Assembly: GCF_024734075.1 (NCBI RefSeq)
Contig: NZ_CP102850.1
Location: forward strand, 930,001-994,000
Reading direction: 5' to 3'
Origin: Gordonia mangrovi
GTDB lineage: Bacteria > Actinomycetota > Actinomycetes > Mycobacteriales > Mycobacteriaceae
Length of the DNA stretch: 64,000 nt
Shown here piece after piece: positions 17,953 through 27,102 of the stretch. The notes below the pieces were generated by a model. That model was not told where the DNA came from, searched no databases, and saw nothing but the letters and a program-made list of their open reading frames with translations. The translations under genes and the position numbers were made by a program. How positions within the stretch are numbered: position 1 is the stretch's first letter; each line of letters opens with the position of its first letter.

Positions 17953-19130
17953 GATGGGTCCCTTCCGTCGTCGAGGATCGCGGCGAAGGCTGTGCACACG
18001 GCCTCCACCTGGTCCTCGGTGAGCATGAGTGCGGATGGCAGATTGATCGCCCGCGACGCGATGTCGTAGGCAACCGGATTGCGGCGGGCCGCCTCGGCGG
18101 CGCTCTGGTAGCCGTCGAATGCGGGCAGTGAACTCAGGGGCGGCAGGAACGGTCGGCTGTCGATCTGGTGATCGTCGAGGATGGCCATCATCCGGTGGCT
18201 GGACAGTCGCCGTGATCGATCGACCACCGCGGTGACCATCCAGTAGGTGTTGATCGCGTCGGGTTCGCAACTGTTGAGGGTCACACCGGCGATCGGACTT
18301 AGGCGTTGCTCGTACCAGTCGAAGATCTGGCGCTTCTTGTCCACGAGTTGGTCGATGCGGGCCAGCTGCGCGCGACCGAAAGCCGCTTGCAGGCTGCTCA
18401 TCCGGAACTTGTGGCCGATCTCGTCGGTGACGAAGAACTTGTGTCCGGCGGGCGTGCGACCGTGATCCCGAATTCGGGACATCCGTTCGTGCAGCGCGTC
18501 GTCGTCGGTGACGACCATGCCGCCCTCACCCGTCGTCATCGTCTTGGTGCCGTGGAAGCTGAAGACACCGATATCGCCCAGAGCTCCTGCGGGAGAACCG
18601 TTTCGCGATGCCCCGATCGCCTGCGCCGCATCTTCGATGACAGGCGTGTCCCCAGCGATCCGCCGGATTCGGTTCATGTCGGGGGTGTTACCGTACAGGT
18701 CCACGGTGACGATGGCTTTCGTCCGCGGCCCGATCACGCGCTGCAACGAGTCAGGATCGAGACACCAGGTGTCCGGGTCGATATCGGCGAACACCGGCGT
18801 CGCACCGAGGTAGACGATGGGCGCCGCACTGGCCACCCAGGTCGCCTCGGGCACCACCACTTCGTCGCCGGGTCCGATCCCCAAGCCCAGCATTGCCAGG
18901 TGCAGCGCCGAGGTGCCGTGCGGCACGGCGATCCCATGGCGCAGGCCGAGATGATCAGCGAATTCCCGTTCGAACATCGCGACCGAACGTCCGGCATTGC
19001 CGTACCAGTCGGTGGCGGCGGCCTCGCTGACGTAACGCACCTCGAGGTCGGTAACCCAAGGGCCGGCGACCGGGATACGCGGTCCGGTCGGGCACACGAC
19101 CGGTGTGGACAGTGCGGCGAGATCGGTCAT
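17949..19130 (-). CDS. DegT/DnrJ/EryC1-family sugar aminotransferase
   Basis: A 393-residue PLP enzyme. VPHGTSALHLAMLGL and EATWVASAAPIVYLG are the cofactor and substrate loops, VIEDAAQAIGA carries the Asp that binds the PLP nitrogen, and FSFHGTKTMTTGEGG carries the Schiff-base Lys. It therefore looks like a true transaminase rather than the Lys-to-His dehydrase variant (ColD/RfbH). These enzymes aminate 4-keto sugars, as perosamine synthase does. ATG 19130 was chosen because GGAG lies six bases upstream; it shares ATGA with the epimerase stop. An amino sugar in the repeat unit is expected. Confidence 0.9.
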   Translation of the reverse strand: MTDLAALSTPVVCPTGPRIPVAGPWVTDLEVRYVSEAAATDWYGNAGRSVAMFEREFADHLGLRHGIAVPHGTSALHLAMLGLGIGPGDEVVVPEATWVASAAPIVYLGATPVFADIDPDTWCLDPDSLQRVIGPRTKAIVTVDLYGNTPDMNRIRRIAGDTPVIEDAAQAIGASRNGSPAGALGDIGVFSFHGTKTMTTGEGGMVVTDDDALHERMSRIRDHGRTPAGHKFFVTDEIGHKFRMSSLQAAFGRAQLARIDQLVDKKRQIFDWYEQRLSPIAGVTLNSCEPDAINTYWMVTAVVDRSRRLSSHRMMAILDDHQIDSRPFLPPLSSLPAFDGYQSAAEAARRNPVAYDIASRAINLPSALMLTEDQVEAVCTAFAAILDDGRDPS

Positions 19131-20161
19131 GCTGCACTCCATCGAAGGTCCGCCCCCATCGCACCGGCAGCACGCAGACGCTGGATCTCGCGCAACCGGA
19201 CGTAGGCCGGTCCGGCGAACATGTCGGCGGTCATCCCGCCGTGCCGGTAGGCCGCCCAGAGTTGCTCGACCCCGCGCCGTACGGTCCAGCGCGGCCGATA
19301 TCCGGTGAGCGTGCGGTGGATCTTGGTGAAGTCGACCTGGTAGTCGCGGATGTCGGGGGACGCGTTCACACCGAATCCGACGGCACAGTCTCCCACGACG
19401 TCGGCGACGATGTCGGCGATCTCGCGCACCTGGTAGTTCTCCCCGGACCGTCCGACGTTGAACGCCTGGTCGTGGATGGCCTCGGCCGGCGCGTCGAGCA
19501 CCGCGGCGAACGCGTCGGCGATGTCGAGGACGTGGACCAGCGGGCGCCATGGCGTCCCGTCACTTTCCAGCAGGACCTTTCCCGAGGTGGCGGCGTGCGC
19601 GACGAGATTGTTCACCACGATGTCGGCACGCAGCCGGCGCGACAGTCCGTAGGCGGTGGCGTTGCGCAGGTACACCGGCGAGAACGTGTCGTCGGCCATT
19701 GCGCTCAAAGCCTGCTCCACCCGCACCTTGGATTCGCCATACGGCGTCACGGGATGGAACGCGGCGTTCTCGTCGAGCGCGGCGTCGCCGCCCTTGCCGT
19801 AGAGGCTGCACGACGACGAGAACAGGAACCGCCGCACGCCGGCCTGCTTGGCGACCTCCGCCAGGTGCACCGAGCCGTCGAGGTTGATGTCATAGGTCAG
19901 CTGAGGATCGAGGTCCGACAGCGGGTCGTTGGACAGTGCGGCGAGGTGGATCACCGCATCGAGATCGAGGGCCGCGAGGTCGGTGACGGTCACATCTCGG
20001 ACGTCGAGGGGCAGCATCGGCGCGTCGACCGGCACGGCGTGGAAATCGCAGGAACCGTAGAAGTCGGTGTCCAGGCCGATCACCTCATGATCGCGCGCCC
20101 GGAGTACCGGAACCATCTCCGATCCCAGGTATCCCAGGTGTCCGGTGACGAGAATCCTCAT
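19127..20161 (-). CDS. NAD-dependent sugar epimerase/dehydratase (extended SDR)
   Basis: A 344-residue extended short-chain dehydrogenase. VTGHLGYLGSEMVPVL is the NAD-binding GxxGxxG, HLAALSNDPLSD follows, and FSSSCSLYG with TPYGESKVRVE gives the Ser and YxxxK catalytic set. The C-terminal half (RPLVHVLDIADAF, DYQVDFTKIHRTLTGYRP) is typical of nucleotide-sugar epimerases or reductases. It is the first gene of the minus-strand operon, with GGAGG eight bases before ATG 20161. It could be the 4,6-dehydratase, epimerase or ketoreductase of the CDP-sugar route; sequence alone does not decide. Confidence 0.85.
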   Translation of the reverse strand: MRILVTGHLGYLGSEMVPVLRARDHEVIGLDTDFYGSCDFHAVPVDAPMLPLDVRDVTVTDLAALDLDAVIHLAALSNDPLSDLDPQLTYDINLDGSVHLAEVAKQAGVRRFLFSSSCSLYGKGGDAALDENAAFHPVTPYGESKVRVEQALSAMADDTFSPVYLRNATAYGLSRRLRADIVVNNLVAHAATSGKVLLESDGTPWRPLVHVLDIADAFAAVLDAPAEAIHDQAFNVGRSGENYQVREIADIVADVVGDCAVGFGVNASPDIRDYQVDFTKIHRTLTGYRPRWTVRRGVEQLWAAYRHGGMTADMFAGPAYVRLREIQRLRAAGAMGADLRWSAA

Positions 20162-20220
20162 CGACGAACCTCCGGAACGTGTTGCAGCACAACAGGGCCC
20201 GGCAACAGCTGCCCGTCAGG

Positions 20221-20250
20221 AATATTGAGTGAAAGGTTCATGCACGACAA
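20221..20250 (-). promoter_or_regulatory. Candidate promoter of the polysaccharide operon
   Basis: Read on the minus strand, TTGTCG (20250-20245) and AATATT (20226-20221) are 18 bases apart and end 60 bases before the epimerase start. Each box matches its sigma-70 consensus in four of six positions. The surrounding 20162-20498 gap (337 bp) between the operon and the 3' end of the LysR gene holds no gene I can support. Confidence 0.3.
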
Positions 20251-20498
20251 ATCAACTGCCCCCCAGGGAAACTGGATGATGGCTAGGCAATATCGGCAAG
20301 GCCGGTTCGCCACTGAACCGTGCGCTCGTCGAGGTGGTCAAGCCCAAATCTATGGTCCGCCACCGCGGGCCACAATCAGATTCCGCGTGACAATTGACAG
20401 TCAGCCGTTGTCTGCACTGGTCGGAGCAGCCGTCCTGCGAGCAACTGCACCACGATTTCGGATACGCACGCCGCGCTCGGAGCTGCGTGCGTCACGTG

Positions 20499-21395
20499 TC
20501 ACTGGCGCAGCGCCTCGAGAATGCTCGCCCGGATTCCCGACGACGTGTGCGGCAGCCACATGGCCTGCACCGGCACGGTCGGTGTCTCGTTGAGCTCGAT
20601 GATCCGGATCCTGTTGCCGTAGAGCCAGCCCGGTGCATTGGTGACGAAAGTGCAGGCCTGTGGATGCGCGATGACCGCGGTGTGCGGCGGCGTACCTCGC
20701 AGTCTGGACGCCGTGATCTGCGGTTCGAACCCCGCAGCCTGGCAGATCGATATCAGCAGGCGGACGTACTCGCGGTCCTCTTCCGGCTCTGCCACCGACA
20801 CCACGATCTCGTGTTCGGCCAAGTCCGCCAGGGCCACCCGGTCGTGCTGCGCCAGCGGATGGTCGCGGCCCACGGCCAGCCTCAGCTCGTGTTGGCCGGC
20901 GACGGACCCGGCCAGGTCCGGCGGGGTCTGGATGCCTCGCCGCAGGGCGAGGTCGATCTGCCCGTCGAGCAGACTGCTGCGAATCTGGTCGGCAAAGATG
21001 GGTCGCACGGTGATCGGCACCGACGGATCGGCCACCACCACCGGTTCGATGATGCTGAACACCTCGGAGGTCGCCAGATTCGGCGTGTGGCCGATCACGT
21101 ACGGCGGCACGCTTTCCGACGCTGCCGCCTGCACCAGCGTGGTCAGCTGATGTCCTCCGGCGAGCAACGCCGCGGCACCCCGGTACAAGGTCTCGCCGGC
21201 CGGCGTGAGCATCAGGCTGCGCCGAGAGCGCGAGAACAACTCGACACCCAGGGTCCGTTCGAGTTCTTTGATCGCCGACGACGCCGCCTGTTGCGTCATG
21301 AACATCTTCTCGGCCGCAACGCGGAGACTGGGTGCCTCCGCGACCGTCACGAACATCCGCAGTCGGCGCAGGTCCAGATCGTCTCGGCTCTTCAT
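20499..21395 (-). CDS. LysR-family transcriptional regulator
   Basis: A 298-residue LTTR. The N-terminal winged helix-turn-helix is clear (DLRRLRMFVTVAEAPSLRVAAE, MTQQAASSAIKELE, LFSRSRRSLMLTPAG). Residues about 95-295 form the two-lobed co-inducer domain. ATG 21395 follows AGGA by seven bases; the TTG just before it is less likely. It is divergent from the initiating glycosylphosphotransferase gene across 136 bp and reads toward the head of the polysaccharide operon, so control of polysaccharide synthesis is the simplest role. The inducer is unknown. Confidence 0.9.
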   Translation of the reverse strand: MKSRDDLDLRRLRMFVTVAEAPSLRVAAEKMFMTQQAASSAIKELERTLGVELFSRSRRSLMLTPAGETLYRGAAALLAGGHQLTTLVQAAASESVPPYVIGHTPNLATSEVFSIIEPVVVADPSVPITVRPIFADQIRSSLLDGQIDLALRRGIQTPPDLAGSVAGQHELRLAVGRDHPLAQHDRVALADLAEHEIVVSVAEPEEDREYVRLLISICQAAGFEPQITASRLRGTPPHTAVIAHPQACTFVTNAPGWLYGNRIRIIELNETPTVPVQAMWLPHTSSGIRASILEALRQ

Positions 21396-21438
21396 CAACT
21401 CGTCCTTGTCAGTTGTCCACGACGCTGTGATTGTAGGT

Positions 21439-21457
21439 TGTGATTTCCATATTTACA
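21439..21457. promoter_or_regulatory. Possible LysR binding dyad
   Basis: TGTGA and TTACA form an imperfect interrupted dyad within an AT-rich patch, in the middle of the 136-bp divergent region between the LysR gene and the glycosylphosphotransferase gene. LysR-type sites are often T-N11-A dyads in just this position. The arms are short, so this is only a candidate. Confidence 0.28.
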
Positions 21458-21531
21458 TTGGTGATGCGTCGACCGGAGTTCGCACCGTGGGCTGCGAACC
21501 GAAAAACACCATCAGAAGACCTGTTTGGGGG

Positions 21532-23067
21532 ATGATGACCGCGTATCGCACATCGGATCACGAGTCGTCGGGCGCCCCACGTCGCCGTCGGCCCGGTCGA
21601 GATCGAGGTGCGCTGCTGCTGATCTCGTCGACCGAGAACCGACGCGCGTGGGCGCCGCGGTTCGCCACTGCGATCGCGTTGACGGATGTTGCCGTGATAT
21701 CGGCGGCAGTCGTTGGGGCGCAGCTACTTCGGTTCGGATCCAGTCTGGATTCCGAGGGTTTCGGCGGCGTCCATGGCCATCCACTGGTGGTGATGACGGC
21801 GTTGATCGCCGCGTGGCTGTTCTCGCTGCGGGTGTACCAGACGCTGGACCGACGCATCCTCGGCAGCGGCTCGGAGGAGTACAGCAGGGTCGCCACGGCC
21901 TGCCTGAGCGTGTTCGGCGTCCTCGCGATCGTCGTTCTCGTCCTGAATCTGGACGTGTCGCGCGGCTATTTCGCCTTGGCGCTGCCGCTGGGCACCCTCG
22001 GCCTGTTGGTGTCGAGGTGGGTGTGGCGCAGGCGCCTGAGCCGCCAGAGATCGCGTGGCCTGGCCGTGGAACGTCTGCTGGTGGTCGGTGAACCCGAATC
22101 GGTATCCACCGTGACCGATCGGCTCAGTCGGGCTCCGGAACAACCCTTCTCGGTGGTGGGCGCCTGCGTTCGGAACGTCGCATCCGGCTCGGCGTCGACG
22201 ACGATCGGCACGGCGCGCGTACCCGTCTACGGCGACCTCGACGAGGTGGCCACCGCCGCCGCCAGGTGCCACGCGAACACCGTCGCGGTCACGTCCCCGG
22301 ATGCATTTGGACACCGTGCCATGCAGGACCTCTCGTGGAATCTGCACCTCATGGATGTCGATCTTCTGGTCGCTCCCGGGGTCGCCGATGTCGCCGGCCC
22401 ACGCATGATGGTGCACCCCGTCGCCGGATTGCCGCTGCTGCACATCGACCGTCCGCGCTATGCGGGCGCGAACCGGCTCCGCAAGGCGGCCCTCGACCGC
22501 GTGGGCGGCGCGCTGATCGTGCTCGCCCTCTCACCCGTGCTCGTGACCATCGCCGTCGCGATCGCACTCGATACGCGCGGACCCGTATTCCACCGGTCGA
22601 CCCGTCTGGGCGTGAACAATCGACCGTTCCGCATGTGGAAGTTCCGATCGATGGTCCCCGACGCCGAGGCGCTGATCGCCGACCTGGCCGACCGCAACGA
22701 GGGCAGCGGCCCCCTGTTCAAGGTGCGCGACGACCCGAGGGTGACACCGGTGGGCCGCGTCCTCCGCCGATACAGCCTGGACGAACTACCGCAGTTGTTC
22801 AACGTGCTGGGTGGATCGATGAGCCTCGTCGGTCCGCGTCCTCCGCTTCCCGCCGAAGCCTCCACCTACGACGGCCGGGTGGCCCGCCGTATGCTGGTGA
22901 AGCCGGGCATGACGGGTCTCTGGCAGGTGTCCGGACGCTCGAATCTGTCATGGGACGAGTCCGTTCGCCTCGATGTCTCCTACGTCGAGAACTGGTCGAT
23001 CATGCAGGATCTGGTGATTCTGTGGCGCACCCTGCGCGCAGTCGTCTCCACGGACGGGGCCTACTGA
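21532..23067 (+). CDS. WbaP/WcaJ-type polyprenyl glycosylphosphotransferase
   Basis: A 511-residue initiating enzyme for polysaccharide synthesis; it moves a sugar-1-phosphate from a nucleotide sugar to undecaprenyl phosphate at the inner membrane. The N-terminal half has about four to five helices and a Rossmann-like domain (VERLLVVGEPESV). The C-terminal bacterial-sugar-transferase domain shows KAALDRVGGALIVLALSP (re-entrant helix), VFHRSTRLGVNN, WKFRSMVPDAE, SLDELPQLFNVL (catalytic DE) and SLVGPRPPLP. ATG codons at 21532 and 21535 both follow GGGGG; the earlier is given. Genes for flipping, elongation and polymerisation are on the opposite strand to the left. Confidence 0.92.
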   Translation: MMTAYRTSDHESSGAPRRRRPGRDRGALLLISSTENRRAWAPRFATAIALTDVAVISAAVVGAQLLRFGSSLDSEGFGGVHGHPLVVMTALIAAWLFSLRVYQTLDRRILGSGSEEYSRVATACLSVFGVLAIVVLVLNLDVSRGYFALALPLGTLGLLVSRWVWRRRLSRQRSRGLAVERLLVVGEPESVSTVTDRLSRAPEQPFSVVGACVRNVASGSASTTIGTARVPVYGDLDEVATAAARCHANTVAVTSPDAFGHRAMQDLSWNLHLMDVDLLVAPGVADVAGPRMMVHPVAGLPLLHIDRPRYAGANRLRKAALDRVGGALIVLALSPVLVTIAVAIALDTRGPVFHRSTRLGVNNRPFRMWKFRSMVPDAEALIADLADRNEGSGPLFKVRDDPRVTPVGRVLRRYSLDELPQLFNVLGGSMSLVGPRPPLPAEASTYDGRVARRMLVKPGMTGLWQVSGRSNLSWDESVRLDVSYVENWSIMQDLVILWRTLRAVVSTDGAY

Positions 23068-23080
23068 CCGCGACGCACCA

Positions 23081-24211
23081 TCATCGATCGTCGGTCACTC
23101 GTTCGCGCGGTTCGGTAATCCGGCCGGCGGAGTCGTCCGATCGCGACTTCGCCCGGCCCGAGGCCACATCCGTCAACGGGCCGGACACCAGCCCCGCACG
23201 CGTCACCGACACACTGTCGCGACCCTTCCGTTTGGCGTTGTACAGCTGCCGGTCGGCCATCGAGAAGAGTCCGTCGACCATCTCCCGGGTTGCGGCCGGT
23301 GATCGTCCAGGAATGATCGACAGCGACGCACACACCGCCCCGATGCTGACCGTGACATCGGTACTCGCAGCGACGTGCATGCGGAGTTCCTCGCACAGAC
23401 GATCCAGGTCGGCTTCGTCGGCGACATTGCGCACGATGACGAACTCTTCCCCGCCGGTCCGTGCCAGCAGGGTCGCCGGTGGCACAGCTTCGGCGAGCGC
23501 ACCCGACACGGCGACGAGCATGGCGTCGCCCACCGAGTGGCCGAACCTGTCGTTGACGGTTTTGAAATAGTCGATATCGGCCTCGATGAATCCGATCGGC
23601 AACCCGGATTCGACCGCGCCCAGCAAGACCTGCCCCCAGCGCCCGGCCAGCCCACGCCGGTTCAGGATGCCGGTCAGCGGGTCGGTTTCGCTGATCGCGG
23701 CCTGCGCCTCGAGCGCCCGGGACAGGGAGCGCCGCAGCGTCGTCACCAGGTACGTGGGCACGAGAATCGCGAGGATCACCGCCCCGCCGGCAACGAACAT
23801 CGCCGTGGCCGAATGCGCCCGTGTGGCCACCACGGTGACGGCAAGGCCGGCGGCCACCAGCACGAATGCGATGACGGTGCGGGGTGGTGACTCGATCGCC
23901 GCCAACGCGGGTATCGCAGCCAACAGGATCAGCACGGCGTGTGCCGCACCGTCGTCGGCGATGACGGCCGCCGACGTGGCGATCCCGACCATGCCGCCGA
24001 AACTGAGGACGGCGAAGTGAGCATCGTTCAGGGGCCGCGCGAGCACGGTGACGAGAATGGAGACGACGGTGTACACACCGATTGCCACCACCCACCAGCG
24101 AGTCCCGGGGCGAAGGAATTCCGGCGACAGGTATGCGACGACCAACAACGGAATCGCGCCGGTCTCGCTGGCGAGGAGAGCCAGTGTCCGCTGATCGAAA
24201 TCACGGCGCAC
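23081..24211 (-). CDS. Membrane diguanylate cyclase (GGDEF)
   Basis: A 376-residue protein with about six N-terminal membrane helices (residues about 15-175) and a C-terminal GGDEF domain. TDPLTGILNRRGL, EADIDYFKTVNDRFGH, ARTGGEEFVIV (active GGEEF) and MADRQLYNAKRKGRD are all intact, so c-di-GMP synthesis from two GTP is expected. No RxxD inhibitory site precedes GGEEF, so product feedback may be absent. GTG 24211 was chosen because AAGGGAGG lies five bases upstream; ATG 24241 lacks a ribosome site. Its 3' end is 13 bp from the convergent glycosylphosphotransferase gene. A paralogue is at 25933-27102. Confidence 0.92.
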   Translation of the reverse strand: MRRDFDQRTLALLASETGAIPLLVVAYLSPEFLRPGTRWWVVAIGVYTVVSILVTVLARPLNDAHFAVLSFGGMVGIATSAAVIADDGAAHAVLILLAAIPALAAIESPPRTVIAFVLVAAGLAVTVVATRAHSATAMFVAGGAVILAILVPTYLVTTLRRSLSRALEAQAAISETDPLTGILNRRGLAGRWGQVLLGAVESGLPIGFIEADIDYFKTVNDRFGHSVGDAMLVAVSGALAEAVPPATLLARTGGEEFVIVRNVADEADLDRLCEELRMHVAASTDVTVSIGAVCASLSIIPGRSPAATREMVDGLFSMADRQLYNAKRKGRDSVSVTRAGLVSGPLTDVASGRAKSRSDDSAGRITEPRERVTDDR

Positions 24212-24425
24212 GGCGCCTCCCTTCGACGACAGATACGACATCGCCCACTACCGGCACCGGCGGAACGACCCTCGCCACAACGGCTTCTTCGTCATCAAAG
24301 TAGGCGTGGCGCAGCCGCTTACGTCGCAAACCCTACCATTCCCGCACACTCGGACATCGCCCCATCGGGCCGGCAAGGACTCTACATTCGCGATCCGGAA
24401 TGTCTCCGCCCCGGATGCGGCCGGA

Positions 24426-25646
24426 TCACCACTCGAAGGCGGACGAGGCGGGTTGCGGCTTTCCGAACAGGTAACCCTGCGCGAGGTCGAAGCCCAGATC
24501 CACCACCGCGCAGAGCATCTCCTCGGTCTCGACGCCCTCGGCGAGGCTGGTCATCCCGGTCGCCCGCGCCATGTCGCAGATCGCCCGCACAACAGCTCGA
24601 TCCGACTCGTCGTCGGCGATCCCGCCGATGAGACTCCGATCCACCTTGACGACATCGACCGGCAGATCCCGCACGTACCGCAGGGCCGAGTACCCGGCGC
24701 CGAGATCGTCGATGCAAATGGTGCAGCCGAGTTCGTCGAGGCCCTCGATCGCGTGGGCCGCAGCACTGCCCAGCTTGATCACCTCGTCCTCCCGGACCTC
24801 GATCCACACCCGGTGCGACGCCACGCCGCTGGCCGCGATGAGCTCACCGAAGTGCGCGACGATGTCATCGGCCCAGAGCTGCTGGGCGGACAGGTTGATC
24901 GAGACGAACGCCGTGTCACCGCAGGCCGACGTGATCGGGCCGGCCAGTGCTCGGATCGCCATCCCGCTCGCGTGCTGGCCGATCGGCAGGATCAGTGACG
25001 TGGCCTGCGCAGCCGGGAGGAATGACGCAGGGGTGAGAACCTCGGCCTCGACGTACCACCGCAGCAACGACTCGAACCCGACCGGCCGGCGGTCGTCGGA
25101 CCGGACGATCGGCTGGTAGTGCAGCCGGAATTCCTCCGGCTGCGCCGCTGCTAGCCGGTTGGCGATCTCCACCTGTTCGCGCACCAGCGGCAACATCTCG
25201 TCATCGGCGAACACGACCTGGCGCTGCCGGGTCAACGCGAACGACAGTGCCGCGTCGGCACATCGGACCAGGTCATCGTGGTTCACGACCTCGGGCAACT
25301 CGTCACGCACCGCGACGCCCATGCACACGTCGAGGAAGGTGGTCTTCCCGTCGATATGCACCGGGTGCGCACCGCACCGGACCCGCGAAGCCCTGACGAA
25401 GAACTCCGGGTCCCCGTCCTGTGGCGAGAGACTGACGAGCCACTCCCGATCGGAGCGCCGCTCCAAGGAGCCATGCGGACACAACGGCGTGAGCACCTCC
25501 TCCACGAACCGCTGGGCCATCATGGTCGAGGTCGCGTGTCCGTAGGCGGTGGCCGCGCGATGACAAGGATCCGTACAGAGTGCGATCACGGTCGCTGCGA
25601 AGACCGGCGGGTGACCTCCGCAACCGTCAGGGTCACTCATCTGCAT
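24426..25646 (-). CDS. Degenerate GGDEF-EAL c-di-GMP protein
   Basis: A 406-residue paralogue of the 3192-4349 protein. The EAL half shows FESLLRW, NLSAQQLW, WIEVRED, CIDDLGAGYSALRY, VKVDRSLI and LAEGVET, so phosphodiesterase activity is plausible. The N-terminal half keeps the GGDEF fold outline (FLDVCMGVAV, CADAALSFA) but has RSDREWLVSLS in place of the GGDEF loop. It starts near ATG 25646 (or 25640); neither has a clear ribosome site. It sits between two GGDEF cyclase genes, so the three form a synthesis and degradation set. The 286-bp gap to the divergent cyclase gene is AT-rich around 25740-25910 and must hold both promoters. Confidence 0.87.
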   Translation of the reverse strand: MQMSDPDGCGGHPPVFAATVIALCTDPCHRAATAYGHATSTMMAQRFVEEVLTPLCPHGSLERRSDREWLVSLSPQDGDPEFFVRASRVRCGAHPVHIDGKTTFLDVCMGVAVRDELPEVVNHDDLVRCADAALSFALTRQRQVVFADDEMLPLVREQVEIANRLAAAQPEEFRLHYQPIVRSDDRRPVGFESLLRWYVEAEVLTPASFLPAAQATSLILPIGQHASGMAIRALAGPITSACGDTAFVSINLSAQQLWADDIVAHFGELIAASGVASHRVWIEVREDEVIKLGSAAAHAIEGLDELGCTICIDDLGAGYSALRYVRDLPVDVVKVDRSLIGGIADDESDRAVVRAICDMARATGMTSLAEGVETEEMLCAVVDLGFDLAQGYLFGKPQPASSAFEW

Positions 25647-25932
25647 CGTGTGAGTGTATGTGGTCAACGCCCGTTTCACTCGGAGCGTCGGGTGTCGGGT
25701 CACCGCGATATCACCATTCCCGCAACGGGTCGGCCGGTGTCCGACACATCCGAAGGTCAATACATTGGGGTATTTGTGCTCTCATGGTCGCCAGATGCGG
25801 CGTCCTACGCTAATCTCGAAATCTGAAGTGTTCGTGCGTCCACTCTCGGCCAGCCGCGGTTGATGAATTCGTTTCGTTCACAAAGCATTACAGCAAAAGA
25901 AAATGCGGTCGGGGCCGCCAGGGAGCCGAAGT

Positions 25933-27102
25933 GTGACCGTATTCAAGCTATTGCTCGATCGCTATGACGCCCGATCGATGGCCACTCTCATCAGTACCGG
26001 TGGGGTACTCCCGTTACCAATCATCGCGGTGCTCGCTCCCGACTCCCTCCGCCCCGGCGGCATGCTGCTGCTGTTCGTCATCTGGGCCTTCATCGCAGCA
26101 GTGTTCGTGGTCACCGCGGTACGCCGGCACCTCAGCGACGCCGAGTTCGCCGTGCTCGGTGGGATGGGCATCATCGGCATCTGCGGCACCGCGCTGATCT
26201 TGTCGTACAAGACGTCGGCAACCGCGGTCCTCGCGCTGGTCGCGGTGATACCCACGATCGCGGCCATCTCCCCGTCGATTCCATTGATCCTGTCGCTGAG
26301 TTCTCTGGCCGTTCTGGGTTCGGTCATGGTGCTGGCAATGATCACACCGACGGTGGCGGCGTTTCTCATCGGGACCGGGGCGATCGTGGGCGTGATCACC
26401 GTGCCCGTGTTCCTGGTGGTCGCTCTGCGCCGCTCGCTCGAGGCGACGTTGAAACGTCAGACCGAACTCAGCGGTATCGACCCGTTGACCGGCCTGCTGA
26501 ACCGCCGCGGATTCCTGAGCCGGGTGGCCCACCTGCTGTCGGCCGCGCACGTCTCTACGGGGTGGATCGGCATCCTGCTGATGGACCTCGATCACTTCAA
26601 ACGGATCAACGACCGCCACGGTCACCTCGCCGGCGACGGCGTCCTCCTCACCACCGCAGCCGCGATCCGGGAGGTCGCGCCGTCCGGATCGGTGGTCTGC
26701 CGCTTCGGCGGGGAGGAGTTCCTGGTGTTCTGCGTGGTACGCGACGAGGCCGAACTCAGTGCGGCTGCGGAGCGTTTTCGGCGCTCGGTCGCCGAGGCCA
26801 CGCCCGTGACGGTGAGCGTCGGCGGGGTCTGCGCACCCCTGATCGCTTCGGTACGGACCCGCGCCGCACCCACCGACGAAGTCGTGTCGACGTTGCTGGA
26901 CAGCGCCGATCACTGCGTTTATCAGGCGAAAACCCAGGGCCGGGATCGTTCCTTCGTGGAGCCCATGGACCCGGTTCTCTGGCGTCGGCCACCGGCCGAA
27001 CCCGCCTCGACCAAACGACTCGATGCCACCCTGCAGTACACAGTGCTCGAACTCTTCACGCGCGAACTACGCCCGAACGATCAGGCCGCCGATCGCAACT
27101 GA
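25933..27102 (+). CDS. Membrane diguanylate cyclase (GGDEF)
   Basis: A 389-residue paralogue of the 23081-24211 cyclase with the same layout: about six membrane helices (MATLISTGGVLPLPIIAVL onward), then GGDEF. IDPLTGLLNRRGFLS, MDLDHFKRINDRHGH, CRFGGEEFLVF and SADHCVYQAKTQGRD show a full active site; no RxxD I-site is seen. GTG 25933 is preceded by GGGAG; the frame opens earlier at 25903 without a ribosome site. The 3' end overlaps the convergent GNAT gene by 22 bp. Confidence 0.91.
   Translation: MTVFKLLLDRYDARSMATLISTGGVLPLPIIAVLAPDSLRPGGMLLLFVIWAFIAAVFVVTAVRRHLSDAEFAVLGGMGIIGICGTALILSYKTSATAVLALVAVIPTIAAISPSIPLILSLSSLAVLGSVMVLAMITPTVAAFLIGTGAIVGVITVPVFLVVALRRSLEATLKRQTELSGIDPLTGLLNRRGFLSRVAHLLSAAHVSTGWIGILLMDLDHFKRINDRHGHLAGDGVLLTTAAAIREVAPSGSVVCRFGGEEFLVFCVVRDEAELSAAAERFRRSVAEATPVTVSVGGVCAPLIASVRTRAAPTDEVVSTLLDSADHCVYQAKTQGRDRSFVEPMDPVLWRRPPAEPASTKRLDATLQYTVLELFTRELRPNDQAADRN

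Noticed and set aside
19103-20593. 496-codon plus-strand open frame opposite the epimerase gene
   Set aside because: It is the antisense shadow of a clear NAD-dependent epimerase; its translation is Arg/His/Gln-rich without domains, as expected of GC-rich antisense frames.
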